Origin: JAWVFM01 sp963843315
GTDB taxonomy: Bacteria > Actinomycetota > Thermoleophilia > Solirubrobacterales > 70-9
DNA: 64,000 bases
NCBI GenBank assembly: GCA_963843315.1
Contig: CAWJJU010000001.1
Span: 124,001 to 188,000, forward strand
Reading direction: 5' to 3'
The notes beneath the pieces were generated by a model. It had not been told where the DNA came from. It ran no database searches and saw nothing but the letters and a program-made list of their open reading frames with translations. Made by a program: the position numbers and the translations under genes. Position 1 is the first letter of the stretch. Every line of letters begins with the position of its first letter. This document shows positions 16,080-25,054 of the stretch, in pieces.

Positions 16080-18080
16080 TCAGGCGCCGAACTCGAAGGC
16101 TCCGATGTCCGGCTGTTTGTCGCGCTTTCGGCCCCGCTGGTCGGTCGCCGGCGCGCTCTTGGCCGCCTTGCCGATCGCCGGGCTGCCCTTCTTCAGGGCG
16201 ACTGTCTTCGTCGGACCGCCGTTGTCGGCGAGCTTTCCGGCCTTGGGGTTCTTGTCGAGCCGGTCGCCGGGCCCGTCGAAGCCGCTGCAGCCGATGCTCT
16301 CACCGATCAGGTTGTGGCCCTGCGAGTCGAGTGGGCCCGCCTCGCCGTAGCAGTCGAACCCCGTCTTCAGGAGCGGGGCGCCGGGCGCGATGTTGTTCAG
16401 GGCGATCAACGAGTTCCGCGCCTGCACCGAGGTGCCGGTGCCCTGGAAGATGCCGCCTCCGAACTCGCCCCCCGAGCCCTCGTTGTCGGCCACGTTCCGG
16501 GTGATCGTCACGGCGTTCAGCTTCACCACACCGGACCCAAGGAGGGAGATGCCGCCGCCGATGCCGTCGGCCTTGTTGCGGTCGATGGTGCTGTTGGTGA
16601 CGTTCATGGCCGCGTTGAAGAGCGCGATACCCGCGCCGTTGCCGGCGACCGTGTTGCCGCTGACGGTGGAGCCGACCATGGAGAGCGTTCCGAACCCGCT
16701 CTTGCTCACGCCTCCTCCCTTGTTGCCCGAGATCGTGGACTTCGAGATGGTGCCCCCACCGCCGTCGAAGTCGGCGACTCCGGTGTTGCCATTGCCGGTC
16801 ACCGCCACCCGCGAGAGGCTCAGGTTGCCGCCACCCGTCTCCTCCACGCCGAAGATGGCGTTTGCGGCCACGGTCGTCCGCTTGAGGCTGAGGCTGCCGT
16901 CGTTGAACTCGGTGATCCCGTAGCCGCCCCCATTGTGGATCCGCACCCGCGCGCCATCGATTGAGCCGGGGCCGAACTCCTGGATCGCGTAGCTGGACGA
17001 GTGGTTCACGACGGCCCGCGAGACGGACAGGTTGCCGGCATCGAACTCGCTGAGCCCGTACTGGTTGCCGTTCGCGTGGGCTCGCTTGGCGACGAGGTTT
17101 CCGTCGGCGAACTCCTCGAGGCCTTCGTTGCCGTTGCCGTCCGCGGTTCCACGCTTCAGGATCAGGCTGCCGGCATCGAACTCGGTGATCCCGTAGTCGC
17201 CGTTGCCGTCAGCGTGCACGCGCGACGCCCTCACGTCCCCCCCGGCGAACTCCTCGATGCCGTACGAGCCGTTGCTCGAGGCGCTCGACCGGACGGCGAC
17301 GACGGAGCCGCCGTCGAATTCGGATACGCCGTAGGAACCGTTGTGGCCGGCGCTGGTGTGGTCGAGGCTGACAGCGCCGTCATCGGCTTCCTTGAAGCCA
17401 TAGCTCTGGTTGTCGTCCATATGGCTGCCGGTGGCGATGATGCTGCCCGCGCCCCCTTCCTCCACGCCGGTGTCGTTGCCAGTTGCCGTTACGTGGCTCA
17501 GCCTCACGCCGCCGTCGCCCAGCTCGGCCAGCCCGTCGAGCCCGTTGTCGTTGAACTTGCTGTGGGTGGCCTTCAGCGAGCCGTCGAGCGACTGCGCGGC
17601 GCCGTTCTTCGAGTTGTCCGACACGGAGCAGTCGACGATTGTCAGGTTCGCGGCCTGGGCCACGATCCCGTAGAAGCCGTGCTCGACTCTCAGCCCCTCG
17701 ACCTTCAAGTTCGCGAACGCGCTGATCGCGGGCTCCGTGTTGGTCGCCTGGGCGTCGATCGTCGCCTGCTTCTTGCCGGACGCGCGGATCGTCGCGGGGC
17801 CGGTCAGATCGAGGTCGCCGTTCAGCGATGCGTTCTCGTTCGTCCCGGGCTGCATGAGCGCGTAGGACTTGCCGCCCTTCAGCAGGATCGTGTCCGCGCC
17901 GCCATGCGCGTTGGCCGCGATGGTGGCCTCGCGAAGCGAGCAGCTCGACTTCGAGCAGCCCGACGGCGCGGGATCGCCCGTGGTGGTGACCGCGTACGTC
18001 TTGGACGCCGCTCCGGCCGCCGGCGCCATGAGCGCGCCGACAGCGAGTGCAGCGATCGCGGATCCCGCCGCTCGCCTCAT
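16080..18080 (-). CDS. Secreted parallel beta-helix protein with choice-of-anchor Q end
   Basis: A 666-residue exported protein. A signal peptide (MRRAAGSAIAALAVGALMAP, cleaved near AGAAS) precedes a CSLREATIAANAHGG entry motif common in polymorphic outer proteins. About thirteen copies follow of a 23-residue unit of the form YGIxEFDxGSLxxKRxxAxGNG, stacking as a right-handed parallel beta-helix. The end, DNGGPTKTVALKKGSPAIGK through DQRGRKRDKQPDIGAFE, matches the choice-of-anchor Q domain. It is probably cell-surface or extracellular; the ligand is unknown. ATG at 18080, with GAGGG upstream; GTG directly before it is possible. Confidence 0.85.
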   Translation of the reverse strand: MRRAAGSAIAALAVGALMAPAAGAASKTYAVTTTGDPAPSGCSKSSCSLREATIAANAHGGADTILLKGGKSYALMQPGTNENASLNGDLDLTGPATIRASGKKQATIDAQATNTEPAISAFANLKVEGLRVEHGFYGIVAQAANLTIVDCSVSDNSKNGAAQSLDGSLKATHSKFNDNGLDGLAELGDGGVRLSHVTATGNDTGVEEGGAGSIIATGSHMDDNQSYGFKEADDGAVSLDHTSAGHNGSYGVSEFDGGSVVAVRSSASSNGSYGIEEFAGGDVRASRVHADGNGDYGITEFDAGSLILKRGTADGNGNEGLEEFADGNLVAKRAHANGNQYGLSEFDAGNLSVSRAVVNHSSSYAIQEFGPGSIDGARVRIHNGGGYGITEFNDGSLSLKRTTVAANAIFGVEETGGGNLSLSRVAVTGNGNTGVADFDGGGGTISKSTISGNKGGGVSKSGFGTLSMVGSTVSGNTVAGNGAGIALFNAAMNVTNSTIDRNKADGIGGGISLLGSGVVKLNAVTITRNVADNEGSGGEFGGGIFQGTGTSVQARNSLIALNNIAPGAPLLKTGFDCYGEAGPLDSQGHNLIGESIGCSGFDGPGDRLDKNPKAGKLADNGGPTKTVALKKGSPAIGKAAKSAPATDQRGRKRDKQPDIGAFEFGA

Positions 18081-18141
18081 CACCCCGACCCTCGCAGACG
18101 CGGCCCCCGGCGTCAAGGAGCGCTCATCTAGATTCCGGTTG

Positions 18142-19278
18142 ATGGAAGTCGGCCAGACGGCGATCGGCACCTGGAGCGGCGGGCGCTTCATGCACTTCGG
18201 CGAGGAGCTGGAGACCGACCGCCTCAGGGCCCTGCTACGCCCGGACGGCGACATCGCGACCGTCCTCACGGCGGACGTCTACGGCGAGGGTGCGGCCGAT
18301 GCCCTGCTGGGGGAGTCTCTCGACGGCATGGTCCGCGACGACTACTGCCTGGTCGGCGCCGTCGGCCACGATTTCTACGAGGGCGATCGCGACGGGCCCA
18401 GGGGGTTCCCGCGCTTCACGGACCCGCGGCTTCGCGGCCCCGGCGAGTACCGCGACTACCTGCGGATGGCGGCCGAGCGCAGCCTCGCGCGCCTGGGCGC
18501 GTCGGCGTTCGACGCCCTCCTGTTGCACAACCCCGATCGCACGGGCTATGAGAGCGAGATCGTCTGGGAGGCGATGGCGGGCCTTCGAGAGGACGGCCTC
18601 GCAGACGAGATCGGCGTCGCCCCGGGCCCGGCGAACGGCTTCACGCTCGACCTGATCGGCTGCCTCGAGCGCTTCGGCGAGCTCATCGACTGGGCGATGA
18701 TCATCCTCAACCCGCTCGAGCCCTGGCCGGGAGAGCTCGTCCTCGACGCGGCGGGCCGCAGCGGAGTTCGGGTGATCACCAGGGTCGTCGACTACGGCGG
18801 GCTCTTCTGGGGCGACCTCGATCCGCACACACCCATGGGCGATCACGACCACCGCCGCTTCCGACCCGCCGGCTGGATCGAGGACGGCCTGGCGAAGATC
18901 GAGCGCATGGCTACGTTCGCGGATCGAGCCGGGCTGACGCCGCTGCAGCTCGCCTGTGCCTGGAACCTCAGCCACCCCGCCGTCGAGTGCGTCGTCCCCA
19001 CCCTCATCCAGGAGGCTGGACCGAGCGCGAGACCGATCGAGGACAAGCGCGCCGAGCTCGCCGCCCTGCCCGGCGGCCGCGGCCTGGCGGCCGCCGACGT
19101 CGAGGCGATCGGCGCGATCGGCGACAACAAGGGCTGCATGGCGCTGAAGGGCGCGAGCCCCGAGCACGAGGGCGAGGAGCGTCCGGATCGCTGGAGCGTG
19201 ACCTCGGAGCTCCGGGGCTCCGGGCTTCGGTTCGGAATCGATCCCGAGCGCGATCTCGTCAAAGCCTCGGGGCCCTGA
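18142..19278 (+). CDS. Aldo/keto reductase-fold protein, catalytic lysine not evident
   Basis: A 378-residue protein on the AKR barrel. It shows GTWSGG at the start, the DxxxY element TADVYGEGAADALLG, and FDALLLHNPD at the histidine position. It also has IDWAMIILNPLEPW and GLTPLQLACAWNLSHPAVEC, where AKRs select the cofactor. The usual ATK lysine position reads CLVGAVGHD here, so the catalytic lysine seems absent. It may be inactive or use other chemistry. ATG at 18142 starts 61 bases from the divergent beta-helix gene. The C-terminal 50 residues extend beyond a normal AKR. Confidence 0.75.
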   Translation: MEVGQTAIGTWSGGRFMHFGEELETDRLRALLRPDGDIATVLTADVYGEGAADALLGESLDGMVRDDYCLVGAVGHDFYEGDRDGPRGFPRFTDPRLRGPGEYRDYLRMAAERSLARLGASAFDALLLHNPDRTGYESEIVWEAMAGLREDGLADEIGVAPGPANGFTLDLIGCLERFGELIDWAMIILNPLEPWPGELVLDAAGRSGVRVITRVVDYGGLFWGDLDPHTPMGDHDHRRFRPAGWIEDGLAKIERMATFADRAGLTPLQLACAWNLSHPAVECVVPTLIQEAGPSARPIEDKRAELAALPGGRGLAAADVEAIGAIGDNKGCMALKGASPEHEGEERPDRWSVTSELRGSGLRFGIDPERDLVKASGP

Positions 19279-19321
19279 CAGCGCGCTAGGCTGCGGTCAA
19301 GCGATTCCAGGGAGGTCTTTC

Positions 19322-19785
19322 ATGAAGCGACTCGCAGCCGTAGGTGCCGTTGGAATCCTCGCTGTGTCGATCCCGGCGCTTGCGCAGGGCTTCGCGGCAA
19401 ACTTTCAATACGCCGGTTCCGTCGAGGGCGCGGGCGGGTTCACGAACCTTGGATTCGACCTGAAGCGAAAGCCCGGCGGTGGTCAGGTCGTGAAGCACTT
19501 CACTCTCACGAGCGTGCCGATCACCTGTTCGGACAGCCCCGATACGACTTCGTCCGGGGGCTTCCAGCTTCACGGAACGATGCGCGTCTCCAAGCGTCAC
19601 TTCTCCGGAAAGGGCGACTGGTCGACAACCCCCAGGATCCCCGCGGATCGGTCAAGGGGGTGCTTCATCGCGGCCACACCGCAAGCGGGCTCCTCAAGCT
19701 CCACGGTGAGCTCGCAGGGCCGGGGACTCATTGTCACACCGGCGAGCTCGGCTGGGTCGCCGTCAAGAGCGGCCCGTTTCAATAG
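19322..19785 (+). CDS. Small secreted protein, paralogue A (one frameshift)
   Basis: Starts MKRLAAVGAVGILAVSIPAL with a clear signal peptide and a GGAGG ribosome site. The frame reads normally to FSGKGDWSTTP, then continues properly only in the next frame (GSVKGVLHRGHTASGLLKLH to TAG at 19785). Adding one C to the five-C run at 19629-19633 repairs it. The repaired protein of about 154 residues aligns with the gene at 21255 (same FSG, ...KG...H...G..KL.G order and a late cysteine). The function is unknown. Uncorrected, the frame runs past 19785 into clpX. Confidence 0.7.
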
Positions 19786-19787
19786 CG

Positions 19788-21077
19788 CTAGGCGGTCTCC
19801 TCGGAGAGCTCGGGGCCGCCCTCCGCGGGCTCCTCGGTGACCGCCTCGGTCACCAGGGTCGGGGTGCCGCCACGCTCGATCGTCTCCTTGGTCACCACGC
19901 ACTTCTTCACGTCGCGGCGAGAGGGCAGCTCGAACTGGGTGTCGAGCAGCGTCTCCTCGAGGATCGATCGCAGGCCGCGCGCTCCGGTCTCGCGCTCCAG
20001 GGCCTTGTCGGCGATGGCCTCCATCGAGTCCTCGGCGAAGACGAGCTCGATGTCGTCGAAGTCGAAGAACCGCTGAAACTGGCGGCTGAGCGCGTTCTTG
20101 GGCTCGGTGAGGATGCGGATGAGGTCCTCGCGGGTGAGCTGGTGGATCGCGGCGACCACCGGCAGGCGGCCGATGAACTCGGGAATCAGCCCGTACTCGA
20201 TGAGGTCCTCGGGCAGCACCCGCTCGAACATCTCCCCAAGGTCCTTCTCGGCCTTGGTCTTGACCTGCGCGCCGAACCCCACGCCCTGTGCGCCGATACG
20301 GCGCTCGATGAGCCGGTCGAGGTTGGCGAACGAGCCGCCGCAGATGAACAGGATGTTGGTCGTGTCGATCGAGAGGAACTCCTGGTGCGGGTGCTTGCGC
20401 CCGCCCTGCGGCGGCACCGAGGCGGTGGTGCCCTCGAGGATCTTCAGGAGCGCCTGCTGCACGCCCTCGCCGGAGACATCGCGAGTGATCGACGGGTTGT
20501 CGGCCTTGCGGGCGATCTTGTCGATCTCGTCGATGTAGATGATCCCCGTCTCGGCCTTCTTGACGTCGAAGTCGGCGGCCTGGATCAGCTTGAGGAGGAT
20601 GTTCTCCACGTCCTCGCCCACGTAGCCGGCCTCCGTCAGCGCCGTGGCGTCGGCGATCGCGAAGGGGACGTTGAGGATGCGCGCGAGCGTCTGGGCCAGA
20701 AGGGTCTTCCCGCAGCCGGTGGGGCCCAGCAACATGATGTTCGACTTCTGGAGCTCGACGGCGTCGTCGCCGCCCTCCTGCGACATCTGCACGCGCTTGT
20801 AGTGGTTGTAGACCGCCACCGAGAGCGCGCGCTTGGCGCCGTCCTGGCCCACCACGTACTCGTTCAGCACGTCGAAGATCTCCATGGGCTTCGGCAGGCT
20901 GGTCAGCTCGAAGGTCGGGGCGGGCTGAAGCTCCTCGTCGATGATCTCGTTGCAGAGATCGATGCACTCGTCGCAGATGTAGACGCCGGGGCCCGCGATC
21001 AGCTTCTTGACCTGGCGCTGGGACTTCCCGCAGAAGCTGCAGAGAAGCTGTTCGTTGGAATCGGTTGAACGAGCCAG
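19788..21077 (-). CDS. clpX: ATP-dependent Clp protease ATPase subunit ClpX, CTG start
   Basis: A 429-residue AAA+ unfoldase that feeds ClpP. The N-terminal zinc domain has CSFCGKSQRQVKKLIAGPG and YICDECIDLC. Walker A is GPTGCGKTLLAQ, Walker B IIYIDEIDKIA, with GYVGEDVENIL and the RKHPHQEFLSIDT pore region. The zinc domain extends upstream of the first ATG (20885), and a TGA closes the frame just before it. The only usable start is CTG at 21077, with GGAGGG before it, giving M-A-R-S like actinobacterial ClpX, which starts MAR. Confidence 0.95.
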   Translation of the reverse strand: MARSTDSNEQLLCSFCGKSQRQVKKLIAGPGVYICDECIDLCNEIIDEELQPAPTFELTSLPKPMEIFDVLNEYVVGQDGAKRALSVAVYNHYKRVQMSQEGGDDAVELQKSNIMLLGPTGCGKTLLAQTLARILNVPFAIADATALTEAGYVGEDVENILLKLIQAADFDVKKAETGIIYIDEIDKIARKADNPSITRDVSGEGVQQALLKILEGTTASVPPQGGRKHPHQEFLSIDTTNILFICGGSFANLDRLIERRIGAQGVGFGAQVKTKAEKDLGEMFERVLPEDLIEYGLIPEFIGRLPVVAAIHQLTREDLIRILTEPKNALSRQFQRFFDFDDIELVFAEDSMEAIADKALERETGARGLRSILEETLLDTQFELPSRRDVKKCVVTKETIERGGTPTLVTEAVTEEPAEGGPELSEETA

Positions 21078-21254
21078 GGGGATCCCTCCTCAAGGTTCCG
21101 GGCGAAAGCCGCTCGGGCTCACCGGTCAGATTACGAGATGCGAAAACTCGACCTGCCCGGCTATTACTTGCCGCAGGCGAGCTTCCCTTCTTGCGCAACG
21201 CCGCGGCCGGGGGTACTCTCGCGCCGTTCACGACCTCCAGGGAGGATCAGCCTC

Positions 21255-21665
21255 ATGAGAAAGAAGCTCTTCGGCATCGTCGTCGCCGGCGCCTTGCTCG
21301 CCGCGACGCCGGCCACGGCGGGCAAGCAGCACTGGATCGGCAACATCGACACCGGCGGTAGCGTCAAATTCAGGATCAACTCCAAGCACGGCCACCGGGT
21401 CGTCACCGGTTTCCTGTTCGACGGGGCGAAGGCGGACTGCTCCATGCAGCCGTTCGCCAATCCGGGCCTGCCGATCGGGCCGATGGCGGTTTCCAACAAC
21501 ACGTTCAGCGGCAACCAGCGGGTCGACCCCAGCGGGCTCATCAGGGTGAAGGGCACGATCACCGACCATCACCGCAAGGCCCACGGCACGATCAAGCTGA
21601 GCGGCGACATCAACACATTCCACAACTGCTCGGGCAAGAACCCCTGGCACGCCGCCCGCAAGTAG
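21255..21665 (+). CDS. Small secreted protein, paralogue B
   Basis: A 136-residue exported protein with a signal peptide (MRKKLFGIVVAGALLAATPA, cleaved near TATAG) and a GGGAGG ribosome site. The mature part has two cysteines, C in KADCSMQPF and C in HNCSGKNPW, which could form one disulfide. Strand-like text such as IRVKGTITDHHRKAHGTIKL suggests a small beta sandwich. It is similar in order to the frameshifted gene at 19322 on the other side of clpX. The function is not known. Confidence 0.75.
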   Translation: MRKKLFGIVVAGALLAATPATAGKQHWIGNIDTGGSVKFRINSKHGHRVVTGFLFDGAKADCSMQPFANPGLPIGPMAVSNNTFSGNQRVDPSGLIRVKGTITDHHRKAHGTIKLSGDINTFHNCSGKNPWHAARK

Positions 21666-21759
21666 CCCGCTACCGAGATTGCACAAAAGGGGTGCTACGG
21701 CGCCCCTTTGCAACCTCAGCACGGTTTCGCCGAGGCTGGCCGGCAGGAAGCCATCCGCG

Positions 21760-21802
21760 ATGGACGACGAAACGCTGCCCATGTCCCGCGTTTCGCGTCC
21801 AT
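21760..21802. repeat. Dispersed palindrome, copy 2
   Basis: Left arm ATGGACGACGAAACGC (21760-21775) pairs with right arm GCGTTTCGCGTCCAT (21788-21802) except for one extra base, around a 12-base loop with CCCATG. It repeats the element at 10626-10666. It lies between a secreted protein gene and a beta-helix gene that face each other. Confidence 0.75.
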
Positions 21803-21908
21803 CATCGCTGGAAACACCGCCGCCGTCCCCCTCCTTGCTCCTTCACGCCGGCGCGGGTCGGCACCTCTGCGGCAGACTGCTACCGCCCGATGTGGACGCT
21901 GAGCTGCG

Positions 21909-22801
21909 CTACGAGCAGTGGGCGGGCACGGGGAAGGAGTTGCCCTTGCCGCAGTTGCCCGTGCTGTCGTCCACGAACGGGCCATCCCCGTTGCCGGACG
22001 CGGTGTTGTCCTTGAAGACGTTGTCGTGCGAGTTGACGTCGGCGTGGTAGCCCGCGCCGACGTTGCCCTTGGCGGTGTTGTCGGTGACCAGGACGCCCTG
22101 GGAGTTGTGGAGGAACAGGCCGTCCGAGGGGCCCTCGCTGCCGGCGATCGTGTTGCGATTCATGACGTTGCTGCGCACGGTGATGTCCACCGCGGCGGTG
22201 TCTGCCGGCGAGTCCTCGATGATGATCCCGCGGCTGTTGCCGACGGTCGTGTTGTGCTGGACGAGCAGGGTGCCGCCGAGCGTGTCGGTGATGGTCCCGA
22301 TGTAGATCGCGGAGTCCTCGAAGCCCTTGCCGTAGTCGCCGGTGACCTTCACGGGCCCCGTGTCGAAGGCGCTGATCCCGTACTCGGCGTCGCAGGTGTC
22401 GACCGTGCGGGTGTCGCTGACGGTTCCGCCCGGCACGCCCTCGAAGAAGACCTCGGCCGGGTACTGCTCGAAGCTGGATGACGACGTCGGCGCCCTGGAC
22501 CTGAAGGCCGGTGATGGTCACTCCGCCGTGGAGCACGTGGATCGTGTCGTTGTGATGGCAGTCCGCGTCGATCACCGGGCGCTTCTTGCCGACCCCGACC
22601 AGCTTGAGCTTCTTGGTGATCGTGAGGGCCGCGTGGTAGTGGCCGGGATGGATGAGGACCACGTCCCCGCTGCTTCGCCTGTTCGACGGCGTGCCTGAGG
22701 CTGTCGCCCCTGTGGACGTCGATTCGGTGGGCGCCTGCCGTCGCCGGCAGCAGGGCGGCGAAAGCCATCGCCACGAGCCCGATCCTGCCTGCGAACCTCA
22801 C
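21909..22801 (-). pseudogene. Secreted beta-helix protein, two frameshifts
   Basis: GTG at 22801 opens a signal peptide (VRFAGRIGLVAMAFAALLPA). The reading then moves frame near 22675 into SGDVVLIHPGHYHAALTITK, and again near 22480 into FEQYPAEVFFEGVPGG. The last frame runs to TAG at 21909 with repeats like TDNTAKGNVGAGYHADVN and DNVFKDNTASGNGDGPFVDD, typical of NosD/right-handed parallel beta-helix proteins. Together these make about 297 residues. The frames join without overlap or gap, so the shifts are either consensus errors or recent damage. The substrate is unknown. Confidence 0.7.
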
Positions 22802-22845
22802 GCTCCCGCTTTCGACCGACCCGCGCAACCCCTTGAGCCGGAGGC

Positions 22846-23430
22846 TCAGTGGTGCTCGATTATCCGGTCGACCAGGTGGTACTCGACCGCTTCCTCGGGC
22901 GACATGAAGTAGTCGCGCTCGGTGTCGGACTTGACCTTGTCGAGCGGCTGCTTGGTGTGCTTCGCGAGGATCTCGTCCAGGCGGCGGCGGATGTCGATGA
23001 TCTCCCGGGCGTGGATCTCGATGTCGGTGACCTGGCCCTGGAAGCCGGATGTCGGCTGGTGAATCAGGATCTTGGAGTTCGGGGTGACCAGGCGCTTGCC
23101 GTCCTTGCCCCCGGCGAGCAGCAGCGCGCCCATGCTCATCGCGACGCCGACGCAGATGGTCTGGACGTCGGGCTTGATGTATTGCATCGTGTCGTAGATC
23201 GCGAGGCCGGCGTACACGGAGCCGCCGGGCGAGTTGACGTAGATCGACACGTCCTTGTCCGGGTCCTCGGACTCGAGGTGGATCAGCTGGGCGACGACGA
23301 GGTTCGCGATCTGGTCGTCGATCGGCGTGCCCAGGAAGATGATGCGCTCGTTGAGCAGACGCGAGTAGATGTCGAACGCGCGCTCGCCGCGCGACGTCTG
23401 CTCTACGACCATTGGGACGAGTGGGCTCAT
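22846..23430 (-). CDS. clpP: ATP-dependent Clp protease proteolytic subunit
   Basis: A 194-residue serine protease that forms the barrel used by ClpX. The catalytic serine lies in VGVAMSMGALLLAGG, the histidine in KILIHQPTSGFQGQ, and the aspartate in KSDTERDYFMSPEEA. NSPGGSVYAGLAIYDTMQ is the conserved glycine loop. ATG at 23430. It lies downstream of tig on the same strand with 45 bases between, and clpX is further along with two unrelated genes inserted. Confidence 0.96.
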   Translation of the reverse strand: MSPLVPMVVEQTSRGERAFDIYSRLLNERIIFLGTPIDDQIANLVVAQLIHLESEDPDKDVSIYVNSPGGSVYAGLAIYDTMQYIKPDVQTICVGVAMSMGALLLAGGKDGKRLVTPNSKILIHQPTSGFQGQVTDIEIHAREIIDIRRRLDEILAKHTKQPLDKVKSDTERDYFMSPEEAVEYHLVDRIIEHH

Positions 23431-23474
23431 CGGTGGGCGAGTTTATAGAGGGCGGTCCGGCGGCTCTTCTCGGC

Positions 23475-24865
23475 CTAATCCGAACCGGGGGTCCAGAGCC
23501 CCTCGGCCTGCTCCCCTCCCCCTCCTTCTCCTTCTCGTCCTCGGGCGTCCAGATCTTCTCGCGAGCCTCCGCCTGCTCCAGCGGGATGGCGTTGGCGGAG
23601 TCGACGACGATGTCGGCGGCCTTGCGCATCCTCACCTCGTCGCGGATCAGGGTGTCGCGGCCGCGCGAGCGCAGGCGCTCCAGCACGCGCTCGGGCGAGT
23701 TCTTGCCGTCGCCCGGCCCGATGGCGTCGATCAGCTCGTCGTCGGTGACGTCGATCTCCTCGGCCTCGGCGATCGCCGCCAGGGTGGCCTCGCGGCGAAG
23801 GTTCGTCCTTGCGTCCTCGCGGATCTCGGCCAGCATCCCCTCGCGGCCGTTCGGCTGCATCTGCAGGAACGCCTCGGGCTGGATCCCGCGGTGCGTGAGC
23901 TGATGCAGGAAGCGGTCGAGCATCTCCTCGGCCCGCGCCTCGACGATCGCGTCGGGCAGCTCGACCTTGGAGTTGTCGGCCGCGGCTCCCACCGCGGCCT
24001 TGCGGTACTCCGACTCGGCCTGCGCCGCGACCATCTGCCCCAGGCGGTCGGAGATCGCGGTGCGAAGCTCCTCCAGCGTGTCGAACTCGGAGGCCTCGGA
24101 GGCGAAGTCGTCGTCGAGCTCCGGAAGGACCTTCTCGCGGACCTCCTTGACGGTGACGGCGAAGTGCGCGTCCTTGCCCGCGACCTCCTCGGCGCCGTAG
24201 TCGTCGGGGAACTTGAGGTTCACGTCGAGCTCGGCGCCGGCGGCGGCTCCGCGCAGCGCGCTCTCCATCTCCTCCAGCAGGCGCCCGGCCCCCACTTCGA
24301 CCATGAGGTCGTTGGCCGAGCCACCCTCGAAGAGCTTGCCGTCGATCGTGCCGGCGTAGTCGATCACCACCACGTCGCCGTCGGCCGCCTCGCGCTCGAC
24401 GGGGTTCACGCTCGCCATCGCCTCGCGCAGGCGGTCGAGCTCCTCGGAGATCGACTCCTCGGGAGGCTCGCCGGAGGCGCGCCCCACTTCGAGGCCCTTG
24501 TAGTCGCCGAGCTCCGCCTTGGGAAGCACGGCGATCTCCACCGAGAACTTCAGCTCCTGGCCCGCATCGGGAAGGTCGCCCACATCGAGCTGGGGGTCGC
24601 CGATCGGCGTGACGCCGGCCTCGGCAAGCGCGCCCTCGTACCACTCGCCCAGGGAGTCGCGGACCGCCTGCTCCAGGACCGCCTCGCGGCCCAGGCGCTG
24701 GACGACGATGTTGGCGGGCGCCTTGCCCTTGCGGAAGCCGGGCACGCGCATGTCGGAAGCCAGACGGCGCGCGGCCGCCTCCATGCCCGTCTCGACCTCG
24801 GCGGCGTCGACCTCGACGTCCACGCGCACGCGCGACTCGGGAAGCTCTGTAACGGAGGTTCGCAT
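23475..24865 (-). CDS. tig: Trigger factor (one frameshift near the end)
   Basis: A ribosome-bound chaperone and peptidyl-prolyl isomerase of about 463 residues. The ribosome-binding signature is GFRKGKAPANIVVQRLG, the PPIase domain has DGDVVVIDYAGTIDGKLFEG, and the C-terminal arms include LPDAIVEARAEEMLDRFLHQ. In the given frame the protein runs through clpP without stopping. With one G added to the G run near 23525 it ends EQAEGLWTPGSD at TAG 23475, a normal end for the lineage. ATG at 24865. Together with clpP and clpX it forms the usual tig-clpP-clpX set. Confidence 0.9.
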
Positions 24866-24925
24866 CGAGCGGCGCAGGTTAGAGAGGACGGGCTTCGCTC
24901 AGCGGCGCGTCCGGCGCCGGGTGGC

Positions 24926-25054
24926 TCACTCCTCGCTCTGCGGACGGCCCATCAGCCCGCGCCACGAGGCGATCGCGATCTCTGCCGCCAGGCCGTAGGC
25001 CCTGCCCAGCGGGCCGGTCACGAGCCACGCCAGGAAGCGGCTGCTAGGAGCCAT
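24926..25054 (-). CDS. 42-residue hypothetical protein after ctaG
   Basis: ATG at 25054 lies within the end of the ctaG reading frame (11-base overlap). The peptide starts MAPSSRFLAWLVTGPLGRAY and continues with a hydrophobic, tryptophan-containing helix (EIAIASWRGLMG). The RFLAWLVTGPLG text resembles a small conserved membrane-associated family I recall from actinobacteria; I cannot check this. It could be a partner in oxidase assembly because of the overlap. Confidence 0.5.
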   Translation of the reverse strand: MAPSSRFLAWLVTGPLGRAYGLAAEIAIASWRGLMGRPQSEE

